Shown here piece after piece: positions 36,714 through 46,082 of a DNA stretch of 64,000 bases. Positions within the stretch are counted from its first letter, which is position 1, and every line of letters begins with the position of its first letter. The DNA is from Candidatus Vicinibacter proximus (GTDB lineage Bacteria > Bacteroidota > Bacteroidia > Chitinophagales > Saprospiraceae): assembly GCA_016713905.1 (NCBI GenBank), contig JADJOE010000003.1:1054001-1118000 (forward strand). The letters are read 5' to 3'. The notes below the pieces were generated by a model. It was not told the origin of the DNA, ran no database searches, and saw nothing but the letters and a program-made list of their open reading frames with translations. The translations under genes were made by a program, and so were the position numbers.

Positions 36714-38927
36714 TCACTTAGAAAAATATTGATTTTTCAAGATTTTGAATTCCTTCATTTGGATTACTTTCTTAAAATTATCATCGGTCAATATACTGTC
36801 CAGATCCTTAAAACCTTCTTTAAAGGCTTTTGCAAGGGACTCACAGCATAAGACATTTCTACCCGTTTGGGCATAAATAGAAGCCAACAGGTAATGGGCG
36901 AAATGATCCTTTGGATATTTAACAACGTAGTTTGTCAATTCATTTTCAGCATTTACTATGTCGTTGGTATACATATAATACTCTATCATTCCTTGAAAGG
37001 TGTATTCAGATACTGGCAAAATAGATCTACCTTTCTCATAATAAGTCTTTGCCTCCTCAAGTTCGTTCAGTTGAAGAAGCGCGTAACCTAATGCATTCAA
37101 TTCCGGAACATTATTAGGTTCAAAAATTAAACCTGCCTTCTTCATTTTGACCGCTAAATCATATTTTTTATCGTAAACATAATTGCTACCCAATCTAAAA
37201 TATGCATCTGAAAAACTCGAATCAATGCTTATAGCTCTAAAATATAGTTCATTAGCTTTTGAGAAATTTCCAGTATGTTGGTAAGTGTGTCCTAAATTAT
37301 AAATCCCTAAAACAAACATACTGTCCAGCTCTACCGCTTTTTCACCACTGATCAATCCGTTTTCGTAATCCCCCATCCTATTATAACTTCCGCACAAATT
37401 TGACCACAACAATGGCCAGGAGGGTGCATATTGCAAGGCCTCTTTATACTTAAGCACAGATTCCTTATAATCTTCCTTTAGGAAATTTATATATCCTATT
37501 TCATTTAAAATATGGGCCGATTTAGGTTCCAGCTTAAGTGCTTGTTGCTGCTCTACAAGAGCCATCGTCAAAAGTGTATCTAAATTTTCTCTTTGCGCCT
37601 TTAACCTATAATTTAATCCTGTAAAATAATGAACCCTGGACAATAAAGTCTTATAAAAAAAATGTTTTTCCCCCAAGAGTTCAGCAGCTTTTAACAATTG
37701 GTCAGGAAATCGATCATACTTTGAATCAAAACTCCATCGGCTTTTTAACTCTTTGGGATCTGCCATCAAATAATCGTTTATGGCTTGCTGAGCACCATCT
37801 TGCAGTGCAGCAGCCAAATTCCTTCTCATCAAACCTGAAACTTTTTTAAGCTCTTCACGATTTTTAATTTCTTGAAAAATACTCCAGGCAGAATTTTCCG
37901 CAGGAAAATCCAAATGACCTTTTGAAATCGCTTCATTAAACAAACTTACCTTTTTCAGTAAGATAGAGTCATCAGATACTATTGAATTTAATTCCATGGA
38001 ACGATTGCCAGACTCATAAAAACCTCCATCCAGATCAACTTTTTTTAAGGCTTCCAGCACTTTCGGATCTACCTTTGAAATGATCGTGTTTTTATTTCCA
38101 ATGGTCATAGGAATCTGACTATGAGGAGCAACCGCAGTTGGAACTTTATCCCCAAGATACCGCTCAATTTCTGCCAGATTTACCGCACCATCATTATTTT
38201 TATCGGCCAACCCCTGTACCCCTGCAAGAAAATAATAAGAAAACACACCTCGTCCACCTCCCCAGGATTTTCCTTCCAGTGACAATTCATCCGGCTGACA
38301 CGACATAATCTTTACTTCATTTGCATATTGTTTGGACAGATTAGCCGCTGTGGCTTGTGATCCTCCTATTGAACTTCCAGCAAGTTTTCCTGCCCTGCAG
38401 GCATCGGTAATGACCAATACTTTTGCTTTAGTGGATAGAGCCAGGGTTGATATAACTTCCTGCAAATAGCTTAGTCCAAATGTTCCTCCTCCCATGTACA
38501 CTCTGGCTGGTGCATCCCAACACAGAAGAAATCCGGGTTGACTGATCGTGGTACTTTCCACATCCCCATGACCGGAAAAATAGATGATCACAAGATCACC
38601 CTCTTTACTTTCTTCCATCAACCCATAAAGAGCGGAGACAAATTGACCTGCAGTTGCCTTTTCATTGAGCAATAAAGTAATGTGTGTGCTGTCCACTTTT
38701 CCTCCGGCTGGACTTTTTAAATAATTTGCAAATGCGAGAGCATCCCGATCAGCAAACTGCAAATCAGTGATCTTTACATTTTGGTAATCGGAAATTCCTA
38801 CAATTACTGCGCGCGTAACACCAGTCTCTTTAACCCCGTTTGGCACAACAGGAGTCATACCTTTTTCTTGCCCTCTTGCAATTCCGAAAGCCAAAATAGA
38901 ACATACCAACAGAAATAATAATCTCAT
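36714..38927 (-). CDS. Exported caspase-TPR protein, minus-strand copy
   Basis: 737 residues. Signal peptide to about 20 (LLFLLVCSILAFGIARGQ). Caspase domain with RAVIVGISDYQNVKITDL, His120 (IYFSGHGDVE) and Cys177 (VLVITDACRAG). The EF-hand-like loop DKNNDGAVNLAE keeps the canonical Gly. The linker differs (ESGNRSMELNSIV) but keeps a basic residue. RRNLAAALQDGAQQAIN and about nine TPRs follow, with an atypical end (FKILKNQYFSK). It lies 3 bases after the broken caspase-TPR gene upstream of it (38931-42415), so they form one operon. It converges on the plus-strand array with 21 bases between stop codons. Confidence 0.9.
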   Translation of the reverse strand: MRLLFLLVCSILAFGIARGQEKGMTPVVPNGVKETGVTRAVIVGISDYQNVKITDLQFADRDALAFANYLKSPAGGKVDSTHITLLLNEKATAGQFVSALYGLMEESKEGDLVIIYFSGHGDVESTTISQPGFLLCWDAPARVYMGGGTFGLSYLQEVISTLALSTKAKVLVITDACRAGKLAGSSIGGSQATAANLSKQYANEVKIMSCQPDELSLEGKSWGGGRGVFSYYFLAGVQGLADKNNDGAVNLAEIERYLGDKVPTAVAPHSQIPMTIGNKNTIISKVDPKVLEALKKVDLDGGFYESGNRSMELNSIVSDDSILLKKVSLFNEAISKGHLDFPAENSAWSIFQEIKNREELKKVSGLMRRNLAAALQDGAQQAINDYLMADPKELKSRWSFDSKYDRFPDQLLKAAELLGEKHFFYKTLLSRVHYFTGLNYRLKAQRENLDTLLTMALVEQQQALKLEPKSAHILNEIGYINFLKEDYKESVLKYKEALQYAPSWPLLWSNLCGSYNRMGDYENGLISGEKAVELDSMFVLGIYNLGHTYQHTGNFSKANELYFRAISIDSSFSDAYFRLGSNYVYDKKYDLAVKMKKAGLIFEPNNVPELNALGYALLQLNELEEAKTYYEKGRSILPVSEYTFQGMIEYYMYTNDIVNAENELTNYVVKYPKDHFAHYLLASIYAQTGRNVLCCESLAKAFKEGFKDLDSILTDDNFKKVIQMKEFKILKNQYFSK

Positions 38928-38930
38928 AAT

Positions 38931-41900
38931 CTAATTCAATCTATTCTTAAATTCATCCCAACGTTGATCATTTCGTAAATCTGATATCATTTCATCACTA
39001 TTTAAAACGAAATTCAAATTAAAACCATTGTCAAATGCATGTTTTAAAAATTTAAACGCCTCTTGGTGATCATTCATTTTCGCATACAGTCTGCATAAAG
39101 TGTAGGTTGTACTCAAATCCTTCGCATTATGCTTCCATTCTTTTAGATAATATGGCAATGCAAGTTGATAATCACCGGACATAAAATTTAGCTTAGCCAA
39201 TAACTCTTCTATTCTATGATCTTTAACACCCATGATGGTATCGCATGTTAAAAGCAAATTACGCGCAGATTCAAATTGACCGGAAAGTATTTGAAAGTTT
39301 GCAAGTTTCAAACTGGATTCATAATTAATCTGATTCTTCTCTTGCAGAAGAAATAGATTGGACAATGAGTTCTCATACTGGTGCTGACGCTCTAATCCAT
39401 CTGCTAATTTCACTCTGACATTTGCTTGTTTGTCAGAATAACTTAATGATGTTTGGTAAGATTTCAAAGCTTCATTTTCGCTGCCCGACCAATAATATAA
39501 ATCACCTGTCTTTGAATACACATCAGACAACAGGCTAGAATCCTTTGAAAGCGTACAAAATTGTTCCAAATGATGAATTCCACCTTGGATGGGTGATTCA
39601 ATGCTTTTGGCAGGATTAATCATAAGATCAACTTCAATCGCACCGTTGATTTCTGTTTGCTGCATCGTCATAAGATCAAAAGGTTCGTCAATCATGCCAA
39701 ATGGCTCGTTTTTAGACTCAGGTTTATCCCATGGGTACACACTGTAAGCAATTTTTTGGTGCAAATCCATGTGAGTTTCTGCATAATGGAATAATAATAA
39801 TCCGGCTTTATAAAAATATTCTTGCTTAGGATGATGATTGAGCATTCTGACATAAAATGCATACAATTCCTTTTCTCCTTGTATTTTATTTTCACATTTA
39901 AATTCTTGTATCACCTGCTCACTGGCATCATACCTCCCTAGTGATTCCAACATATTCCAAAGTTGATAATATCCATTCATTTGACTTTTGTTTGTCTGTA
40001 TGATACGACGATAATAAATGAGTGCATCTTCATAATACCCCCACTTTTCATACAATTTACCGGCATAGTAATCTAAATCTAGCTGATCAAAATGTTTCCC
40101 CTTATAAAATTCAGCCATATTCACCCCGGGTTTAAACAAAGCTCTATCAGTAGCGGTCGCTATATGGGCTTTAACCAAACTATCAGAATACTTATTAAAT
40201 GTTCCTTGAATTAAATAATTTTCTCTTGCTTTTTTTATCATAATTTCAGCTTCACGATATCGACCTTGAGCGTACATTAACTTTGTTAAATACTTAAAGA
40301 CCAAAGGATCTTTTGGACACTGCTGAACCAATTTACTAAAATAGTTCTCAGCAACCTGGAAATTTGATTGATCCAAGTTCTGCATCCCCATATAGAAAAA
40401 AACCAAAGGATCTTTTGGTTCAGGCCACTCGAGGTATCTTGGCGGTGAAAGAAATTCCTGATCAAGAAAATCAACAACTCCATCTGCCTCAGAATCCATT
40501 GTAATACCAGGCATACCAGTAAAAAAACCTTTTCTCTTATAGTCTGCCTCTTTTAAACACTCTTCTGCATATTCGTAATCCATTGCTTTTAACTTAATAT
40601 GGCCCAATCGTTCGATAGGAAGAAAATGATTGGTATTTAAATGAATAGCCTTTCGATAATGTTCCTCTGCAAACAATAGATTTCCGGAGAGCTCATAGTT
40701 TCTACCCAAATTAGTATGCGCACCTTGCATCCGATCCTGCAGGAGAACTGCCCTTTTCCCTGCTTCGATTCCCAAACTAATCTTTTTTGAAGCGCATAAA
40801 GACTGCTCATATTTGACCAGGGAATGGCCCAACTAGGTGCAATTTCTGTTGCTTTTAAATAATGCTCTAAGGAAACATCATAATGTTTTTTATATTTATA
40901 TAAGTTACCCAATTCATTGTGAATATAGGCCGCATTAGCTTCCAGCTGATAAGCTTTGAGCTGCTGACCAAGTGCCAAATCAACCAAACTATCCGGATTG
41001 GTGGATAATGGAATTTTCAATTTCAAAGCAACTCCCGCAAAATAATATTTCTTTACTTCCAGGATATGGTACAACGGCTGATCTTTATTCAAAAATCTCA
41101 ACGCTGTTTCAATCATGATGGGATACAGATCGTACTCATTAGATCCACTGTTGTAATATTGCCTTCTCTCCAATTCTTCTTCATCACCTTTCAAATATAG
41201 ATTAATCAAATGCTGAATTCTATCATGAATGACCGCCGCAAGATTCAATTTGAATTGAATATTAACCTTCGAAATCGAATGAATTTCTTGCTTGAATGTT
41301 TCGGCTTCCTGCGGTTCCAAAGTGGATTGAAAATGATTAAAAACCAAATCAATCAGATCGCCTTCTGGCATACTGCTCGTTTGACTAAATTCAATTTCCT
41401 TTTCAAGTTCACTCCTCCTGATTGAATTGAAGAACTTTTCCATAGGCGTGCTTTCCCTAGGCCCGGTAAAACTTATTGAACGTGAACCCTCCGAGGCTGA
41501 ACCCGTTGTTTGACCGGTCGATTCTAAAGCCAAAGTTTTTAAAACAGAATCATTGACTATGGCCATTAATTTATTAGGCTTTCCAAGTGAAACCGGATTT
41601 TGATCCTTCTGTGTAATTTTGGAGACTTCATCTGGAACTTTCTTGGCAAGGTATGCACTCAATTCTTGCAAGGTAATGACTCCATCTTTTTCTCAATCAT
41701 CTGCCAAACCTTTTAATCCATTTAATAAAAAATAGGAAAAAGCCCCTCTCCCATTTCCCCATACCTCGTTCTCTTCTGAATCCTGGTCCGCTTCACAGGA
41801 GGCCATTCTAATTTCATTTTTTTCTACCTTGTTAAGTTGTTCACCAATTAAAGTTTTCCCTCTGTTGTCACTTCCTGCCAACTTCCCCGATCTGCATGCA

Positions 41901-42415
41901 TCTGTGATAAGAATTACATTGGCATTTTTTTCAACCGAAAGTGTGTTGGCCATAATATTGAAATCTTCAATTCTGATGGCATTGTTCAGATAATTTCCAA
42001 AGGGGGTGTCGAACGCTAATAAATATCCTAATTTATAAATACTCCCCTCTACATCTCCATGACCGGCAAAGTAAAAGTAAACCAGGTCATTCTTCTTGGC
42101 TTCTGTTTCTAACCACCTTTTCGCCAGGTAAATATTGGAGACTGTAGCTTGCTCATTCACCAAAAGTTTAACCTGAGATTTGGGAACGGATCCTCCCGCC
42201 GGAGAATAAAGATATTCGGCAAACAATTCTGCATCTCTGTGAGCAAATTTTAAATCAGTAAAATCTCCATCTTTGTATTCTGAAATTCCAATTACCAATG
42301 CGTATATCTTCCCCTTGGTGATGGACTTCTGAGCTGATAAGTCAGTCTGATACAATAGAAACAAAATGAAATAGCCAAAAAGACAATATGTTAAGCCAAC
42401 ATTTGAACCTGTCAT
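38931..42415 (-). pseudogene. Long caspase-TPR gene broken by an in-frame TGA and a frameshift
   Basis: Three frames belong together: 42415-41693 (signal segment, His119 in YFYFAGHGDVE, Cys174 in VILITDACRSG, ending GLADD), 41671-40637 and 40832-38931 (long TPR region). The first two are in the same phase, separated by the TGA at 41695-41693, inside the EF-hand-like loop (D-stop-EKDGVITLQE). The second and third differ by one base; adding an A to the A6 run at 40788-40783 restores ALQKKISLGIEAGKR. The repaired protein would have about 1161 residues. It diverges from the other copies (LAAVIHDRIQH at the AALQD motif) and carries DSEADGVVDFLDQE, a thrombospondin-3-like calcium motif. Confidence 0.85.
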
Positions 42416-42434
42416 AAATTTTTCTTAAATCGTT

Positions 42435-42442
42435 CAAATATA
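42435..42442 (-). promoter_or_regulatory. Possible TATATTTG (-7) box
   Basis: TATATTTG on the minus strand fits the Bacteroidota TAnnTTTG box and lies 19 bases before the ATG at 42415. No matching -33 TTG is at the usual distance. No GATAACC element precedes this minus-strand pair. Confidence 0.35.
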
Positions 42443-42646
42443 GGGAAAACAAAAGATTAAATATGGAATTGAATATTCAGAAAAGAGGCATTGCTTGACA
42501 ATAAGCTTAAATCAAGGAGTGCATGCTACCAGACCGCAATATTGTATGATCTTTCATCATCCAATGACTTACTACAATTGTACAGATCAGTTGGAATTGA
42601 TATTTATTACTGAAATATTCCTAATTTTGAAATTATACAACTTGAC

Positions 42647-43075
42647 ATGTCCAAAAAACATTTAAAAGAAAAGAATTTCATCCCACAACCACAATATCCC
42701 GGCGGCCCTAAAGCCATGAGTAAGTTTGTAGAGGATCAACTTAAATATCCCGATGAGGCGATCAAGAATCAGATCGAAGGAACAGTGGTTGTAAGAATTG
42801 AAATCAACTACTTGGGAGAGGTAGTAAATGCGCACATCATAAGTGGACTCGGCCATGGCTGTGATCAGGAAGCGGTCAGGGTCGTGAAATTATTAAAATT
42901 CAAAATTGCAAAAATCCATCAGCTCAAAGTAAGTTTTTTCAAAACCATAAACATTGGTTTCCAATTGCCTAGGCAAAAAGAAATGACAATAAATTACCAA
43001 ATCATACCTGAAGAAAAGAAAGAAAATAAATCCGAAAAGCCTCCAATAACATATTCTTATAAAATTCAGATTTAA
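42647..43075 (+). CDS. Stand-alone TonB C-terminal domain protein
   Basis: 142 residues, most of it a TonB C-terminal domain: PQYPGGPKAMSKFVEDQLKY, IEGTVVVRIEINYLGEVVNA, HIISGLGHGCDQEAVRVVKL. In Bacteroidota this domain usually follows a membrane anchor and links ExbBD energy to outer-membrane receptors. Here there is no signal peptide or membrane helix before it, so it is either a truncated relative or a soluble domain with another role. The C-terminal 35 residues are Lys/Glu-rich and unmatched. It is divergent from the broken caspase gene (231 bases apart) and not clearly part of any operon. Confidence 0.75.
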   Translation: MSKKHLKEKNFIPQPQYPGGPKAMSKFVEDQLKYPDEAIKNQIEGTVVVRIEINYLGEVVNAHIISGLGHGCDQEAVRVVKLLKFKIAKIHQLKVSFFKTINIGFQLPRQKEMTINYQIIPEEKKENKSEKPPITYSYKIQI

Positions 43076-43428
43076 ATAATGCCGATTGCCCATCAATGGG
43101 CTACAGTTAAATCTTTTCGATTTTTTTTGCTACGATTGGAAAATCTCCAAGGTGTATCGCAATTATATATTAGCCATAAGCGTGTTAGGAAGCTATAGGT
43201 TGGCTTTTTGAACCGGTATATAGAAGATGACCTGATATATATAATAATGCGTGTGTAGGTCTGTGATGGGTAGACCTTGGAGATGTGAAGGATGAATTTC
43301 GGTTAGAGTACAAATAAATAAAATCCAGTGAAACACATTGACAGCTTCGATCTCTCCTCGTTACTTAGAAATAAATTATACGATTAAATAAGTATTTATT
43401 ACTTTTGAATAAATAATATAGCTTAAAT
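43076..43428. other. Intergenic region, 353 bp, with inverted repeats
   Basis: No gene is visible. A small inverted repeat (GCCCA-TCAA-TGGGC, 43088-43101) lies just after the TonB-like gene and could act as a weak terminator, though the T run comes late. A perfect 11-bp inverted pair, ATCTCCAAGGT (43143-43153) and ACCTTGGAGAT (43274-43284), encloses 120 bases. A TACTTTTG box (43400-43407) stands before the next gene. Confidence 0.5.
43400..43407 (+). promoter_or_regulatory. Possible TACTTTTG (-7) box
   Basis: It matches TAnnTTTG and lies 21 bases before the ATG at 43429. I found no TTG at the expected -33 distance. Confidence 0.35.
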
Positions 43429-44913
43429 ATGAAAATAACTAAAAGTCTCTTATTATTTTTATCAATCATCCTTTGCAATGCAGCGATAGCTCAAACATTA
43501 GTCATTGATTCAAGTTTCGGAACGAATGGATTAATTGAACAGCGCACAACTGTATATTTTGACAAATTACTAAATACTGATTTATTAAACAATATATATT
43601 TCATAGATGATAATCAAATTTATTATTTTGACAGTCATGGAAATACAAGAAAAGATATACTTCATTCTTCTCCGGAAACTTATGTCAATAGAGAAAGTTT
43701 CTATGGTGGAAACATGTTAACTATTCTTCAAGATAGCCTTTTAATTATTTCATACATTAAACTGGTAACTGGTAGCTTTGCGACCTATGTTAGACAGATT
43801 AACCTCAACAATCCATTAGATTCGAGTTCCTGGAATAAAGGCTTATTAAGAATTAATGAAATTAATTCAAATAAGAGACCTTTAACAACAGATTTAAAGC
43901 AGAATTTATTTTTCGTATTCCCAAATTTTAGTGCAGGAATAAATAATTATGACTTCAACTTAGTGTCAGTTGATCAGACTGGAATAAACGGCTCACTAAA
44001 GTTCAATAAACCTACATCTTGTAATCAACTAGTCAATTATTATGATATTTCAACTCCAATCGTAGATTTAAATAATAATATTTATTTCAGAATATCTTAT
44101 TTCTGTGACCAAAATCTAGCTGACTACCTTATCAAGCTTAATTCGAAATTTAAAATAGACAGTACTTTTGGAAATAATGGATTTTTGCAAATAATTGATA
44201 CTTTTTGCAAACCACCTGTCTATGCATTTATTGACAATAGAGTTGCAATAGATGAGCTTAACAATTTATATTTGATTTATTACAATGGAACTAGTCCTTC
44301 AACACCTTTAGAATGCAGAAAATTCGATAGCAATGGAATTGAAGATGCCAATTACAGATTCAATGCAAACAAAAATATTATAAAATTTAGAAAATTTAGC
44401 GCTGAATTTGCTTCATGCTTTGATGATAAAAAAGCTATATTGTACTTTGTAACTTATGACGAACAACTAAATGAGTCTACATTACATAGCATTAGCAAGG
44501 ATGGAAAATTACTTGATCAATATTTACCAAATAAACCTCTAACATTTACTGGAAAAGTATTTTCTTTCTTGGCATTAGATTCTGGTGGATTTTTATTAGG
44601 TATGAATTACAAGGATAGTTCTACTATTTATAAGTTGAATTATACAGAAATAGCAAATGCAACATCGAATTACTCTTCCTTGAATGCTCCAGTCAATATA
44701 AATGCAAAAAATGCTATTATCCAGATTTCAAACACACATAAAAACATTCGATCTTTGACTATTTATGATTTTCAAGGACGTTCAGTACTTCAGATCAATA
44801 ATAAAGAAGAGATCGCTGATCCTATAGAAATTCATTCATTGACTTCAGGCATTTACTTCCTTCATTTGGAATTTGCAGATAATTCGTCATACGTACATAA
44901 GTTTTATAAATAG
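43429..44913 (+). CDS. Exported delta-60-repeat protein with T9SS sorting tail
   Basis: 494 residues. Signal peptide to about 22 (LLLFLSIILCNAAIAQ). Two clear delta-60 (DUF5122-like) motifs, IDSSFGTNGLI (about 26-36) and IDSTFGNNGFLQI (about 243-255), suggest a beta-propeller-like fold. The last 75 residues (NIRSLTIYDFQGRSVLQINN ... LTSGIYFLHLEFADNSSYVH KFYK in outline) are a type A T9SS C-terminal domain, which directs secretion across the outer membrane and attachment to the surface. Function is unknown. It stands alone between two gene-poor spacers and is AT-rich. Confidence 0.82.
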   Translation: MKITKSLLLFLSIILCNAAIAQTLVIDSSFGTNGLIEQRTTVYFDKLLNTDLLNNIYFIDDNQIYYFDSHGNTRKDILHSSPETYVNRESFYGGNMLTILQDSLLIISYIKLVTGSFATYVRQINLNNPLDSSSWNKGLLRINEINSNKRPLTTDLKQNLFFVFPNFSAGINNYDFNLVSVDQTGINGSLKFNKPTSCNQLVNYYDISTPIVDLNNNIYFRISYFCDQNLADYLIKLNSKFKIDSTFGNNGFLQIIDTFCKPPVYAFIDNRVAIDELNNLYLIYYNGTSPSTPLECRKFDSNGIEDANYRFNANKNIIKFRKFSAEFASCFDDKKAILYFVTYDEQLNESTLHSISKDGKLLDQYLPNKPLTFTGKVFSFLALDSGGFLLGMNYKDSSTIYKLNYTEIANATSNYSSLNAPVNINAKNAIIQISNTHKNIRSLTIYDFQGRSVLQINNKEEIADPIEIHSLTSGIYFLHLEFADNSSYVHKFYK

Positions 44914-45256
44914 ATTCAATTTGCTCTCAATTACTGCATAGCAGAAATTACATTAGTATGGTGAGGAACTATTTAAAGTAATCTTTGGTCGTTCTCTTAC
45001 ACGTGAAGTAAGTACAGTTGGTAATATCTAGTGAAACTTATCGATTCACTTAATCTGCTTAAACTGATAGATTAAATTATCTTTGATTACCTTTTGATTT
45101 ACAAAAAAAATAAAGTTTTCATCTTTAAACAATTTAACTAGAAGGATATCAAAGAAAATATTTCTCTTCTAAAACAGCGCAATCCAATTATTGTAATTTG
45201 TGCTTGCGCTCCTAAAGTGTTCCAAAAAAGTATACACCCCTTTACCAAGGCAACAG
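44914..45256. other. Intergenic region, 343 bp
   Basis: AT-rich spacer between convergent genes at 43429-44913 and 45257-45619. I see no reading frame with coding character, RNA gene or strong terminator. A near-palindrome CTTACACGTGAAGTAAG (44996-45012) is the only structured element. Confidence 0.5.
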
Positions 45257-45619
45257 TTAAGCTTCAACTGCAATGCCATTGGAACTAAAAGTCTTGATGT
45301 CTGCCTTGACTTTTCTTTCCTCACCCTCTGGAACATAAGTCCATCTGTGAGACATCTCTACAATTTCTCCTGTTTCTGGAACTAAATAGTCATAAGCTTC
45401 ACAATCCTCCTTTACAATTCTGGCTGGAAGTTGCTTTCCTACCATTTCCGCAGCAATCAGTTTACTAAAAGTTGACGTAATGGTACACTTCTTTGCTGTT
45501 GCATAGAAATTACCTGTTTGCTGAGACCTGACCATTTCCAGATCTCCTGGCAGAATAAGTACTACAAATTCCTCACCCTGCTGATTTTGCCTTACGGCAT
45601 AGCCACTAACTGTTACCAT
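45257..45619 (-). CDS. Conserved-looking small hypothetical protein
   Basis: 120 residues, no signal peptide or membrane helix, mixed beta-like sequence (MVTVSGYAVRQNQQGEEFVV, GNFYATAKKCTITSTF, EAYDYLVPETGEIVEMSH). Codon use is balanced and the GC content is higher than its surroundings, as in real genes, and the opposite frame is poor. I recall similar small proteins in Bacteroidota but know no function. The start is the ATG at 45619, preceded by an A/T-rich leader. It stands alone downstream of the tRNA-Lys gene on the same strand, with a likely terminator between them. Confidence 0.65.
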   Translation of the reverse strand: MVTVSGYAVRQNQQGEEFVVLILPGDLEMVRSQQTGNFYATAKKCTITSTFSKLIAAEMVGKQLPARIVKEDCEAYDYLVPETGEIVEMSHRWTYVPEGEERKVKADIKTFSSNGIAVEA

Positions 45620-45640
45620 TTTAAAAAATTAATAAATTAA

Positions 45641-45663
45641 AAAATCCCCATTTTGAAGGGGGG
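45641..45663 (-). terminator. Possible weak terminator in a G-rich spacer
   Basis: On the minus strand CCCC-TTCAAAAT-GGGG is followed by ATTTTT, just before the start of the gene at 45619. The neighbouring DNA to 45730 has several G runs of five to nine, similar to G-rich dispersed repeats of Bacteroidota, so the hairpin may belong to such a repeat instead. Confidence 0.3.
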
Positions 45664-45872
45664 AGGATATTTTACCCTGCCAAGGTTTATGGGGGGTGTG
45701 GGATGCCAGGTAGTAAGGGGGGGGGCCCTAAAAGAGACATTGAAAAGAGGGGTAAAAAAGAGGTTGGCAGTATATAGAAAAAAAATAAAAAATCAATTAC
45801 TACCTTTGATTTTCAGTTTATTAAGGTTCATTAAAGTTCTTCAAAAGTGAAACCCTAATGAGACCCAAAAAC

Positions 45873-45905
45873 AAAAAACCCCTGCAAATCATTGACTTAC
45901 AAGGG
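45873..45905 (-). terminator. Intrinsic terminator after tRNA-Lys
   Basis: On the minus strand a 9-bp stem (CCCTTGTAA pairing with TTGCAGGGG, two G-T pairs included) with a 9-base loop is followed by six T. It begins 8 bases after the tRNA 3' end. Confidence 0.7.
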
Positions 45906-45912
45906 CTTTATG

Positions 45913-45985
45913 TGATCTGTTTGGGACTCGAACCCAAGACCCACGGCTTAAAAGGCCGTTGCTCTACCGACTGAGCTAACAGATC
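45913..45985 (-). tRNA. tRNA-Lys (anticodon UUU)
   Basis: 73 bases fold into a standard cloverleaf: acceptor GATCTGT with ACAGATC, D arm GCTC...GAGC, anticodon stem ACGGC/GCCGT with loop CTTTTAA (anticodon TTT), variable GGGTC, T arm TTGGG-TTCGAGT-CCCAA, and discriminator A. CCA is not encoded. A terminator follows at once. Confidence 0.97.
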
Positions 45986-46082
45986 AGCTGTTTCTTTTCA
46001 AAAACGAAGTGCAAAAATAGGTTTACAGACCATTTTTTCCAAACATTTCCGCTTATTTCACAAATAATATTTTTTTATCATA

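Noticed and set aside
40783..40789. A6G run resembling the dnaX -1 slippery heptamer A-AAA-AAG
   Set aside because: The zero frame reads CAA-AAA-AGA, so the heptamer is out of phase for tandem slippage, and no downstream hairpin was recognised. A lost A is simpler, though transcript slippage is not excluded.
44995..45010. parS-like palindrome around CACGTG, given parAB in the window
   Set aside because: Only about 12 of 16 positions fit the parS consensus, a match level expected by chance in a window of this size, and it lies 12 kb from parAB.
45200..45385. Plus-strand frame overlapping the gene at 45257-45619
   Set aside because: Coding character favours the minus-strand frame; the plus frame has no homology-like pattern.
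45653..45850. Possible small gene in the G-rich spacer
   Set aside because: The frame has very low complexity and G runs up to nine, and lies antisense to a likely terminator; it looks like non-coding repeat DNA.
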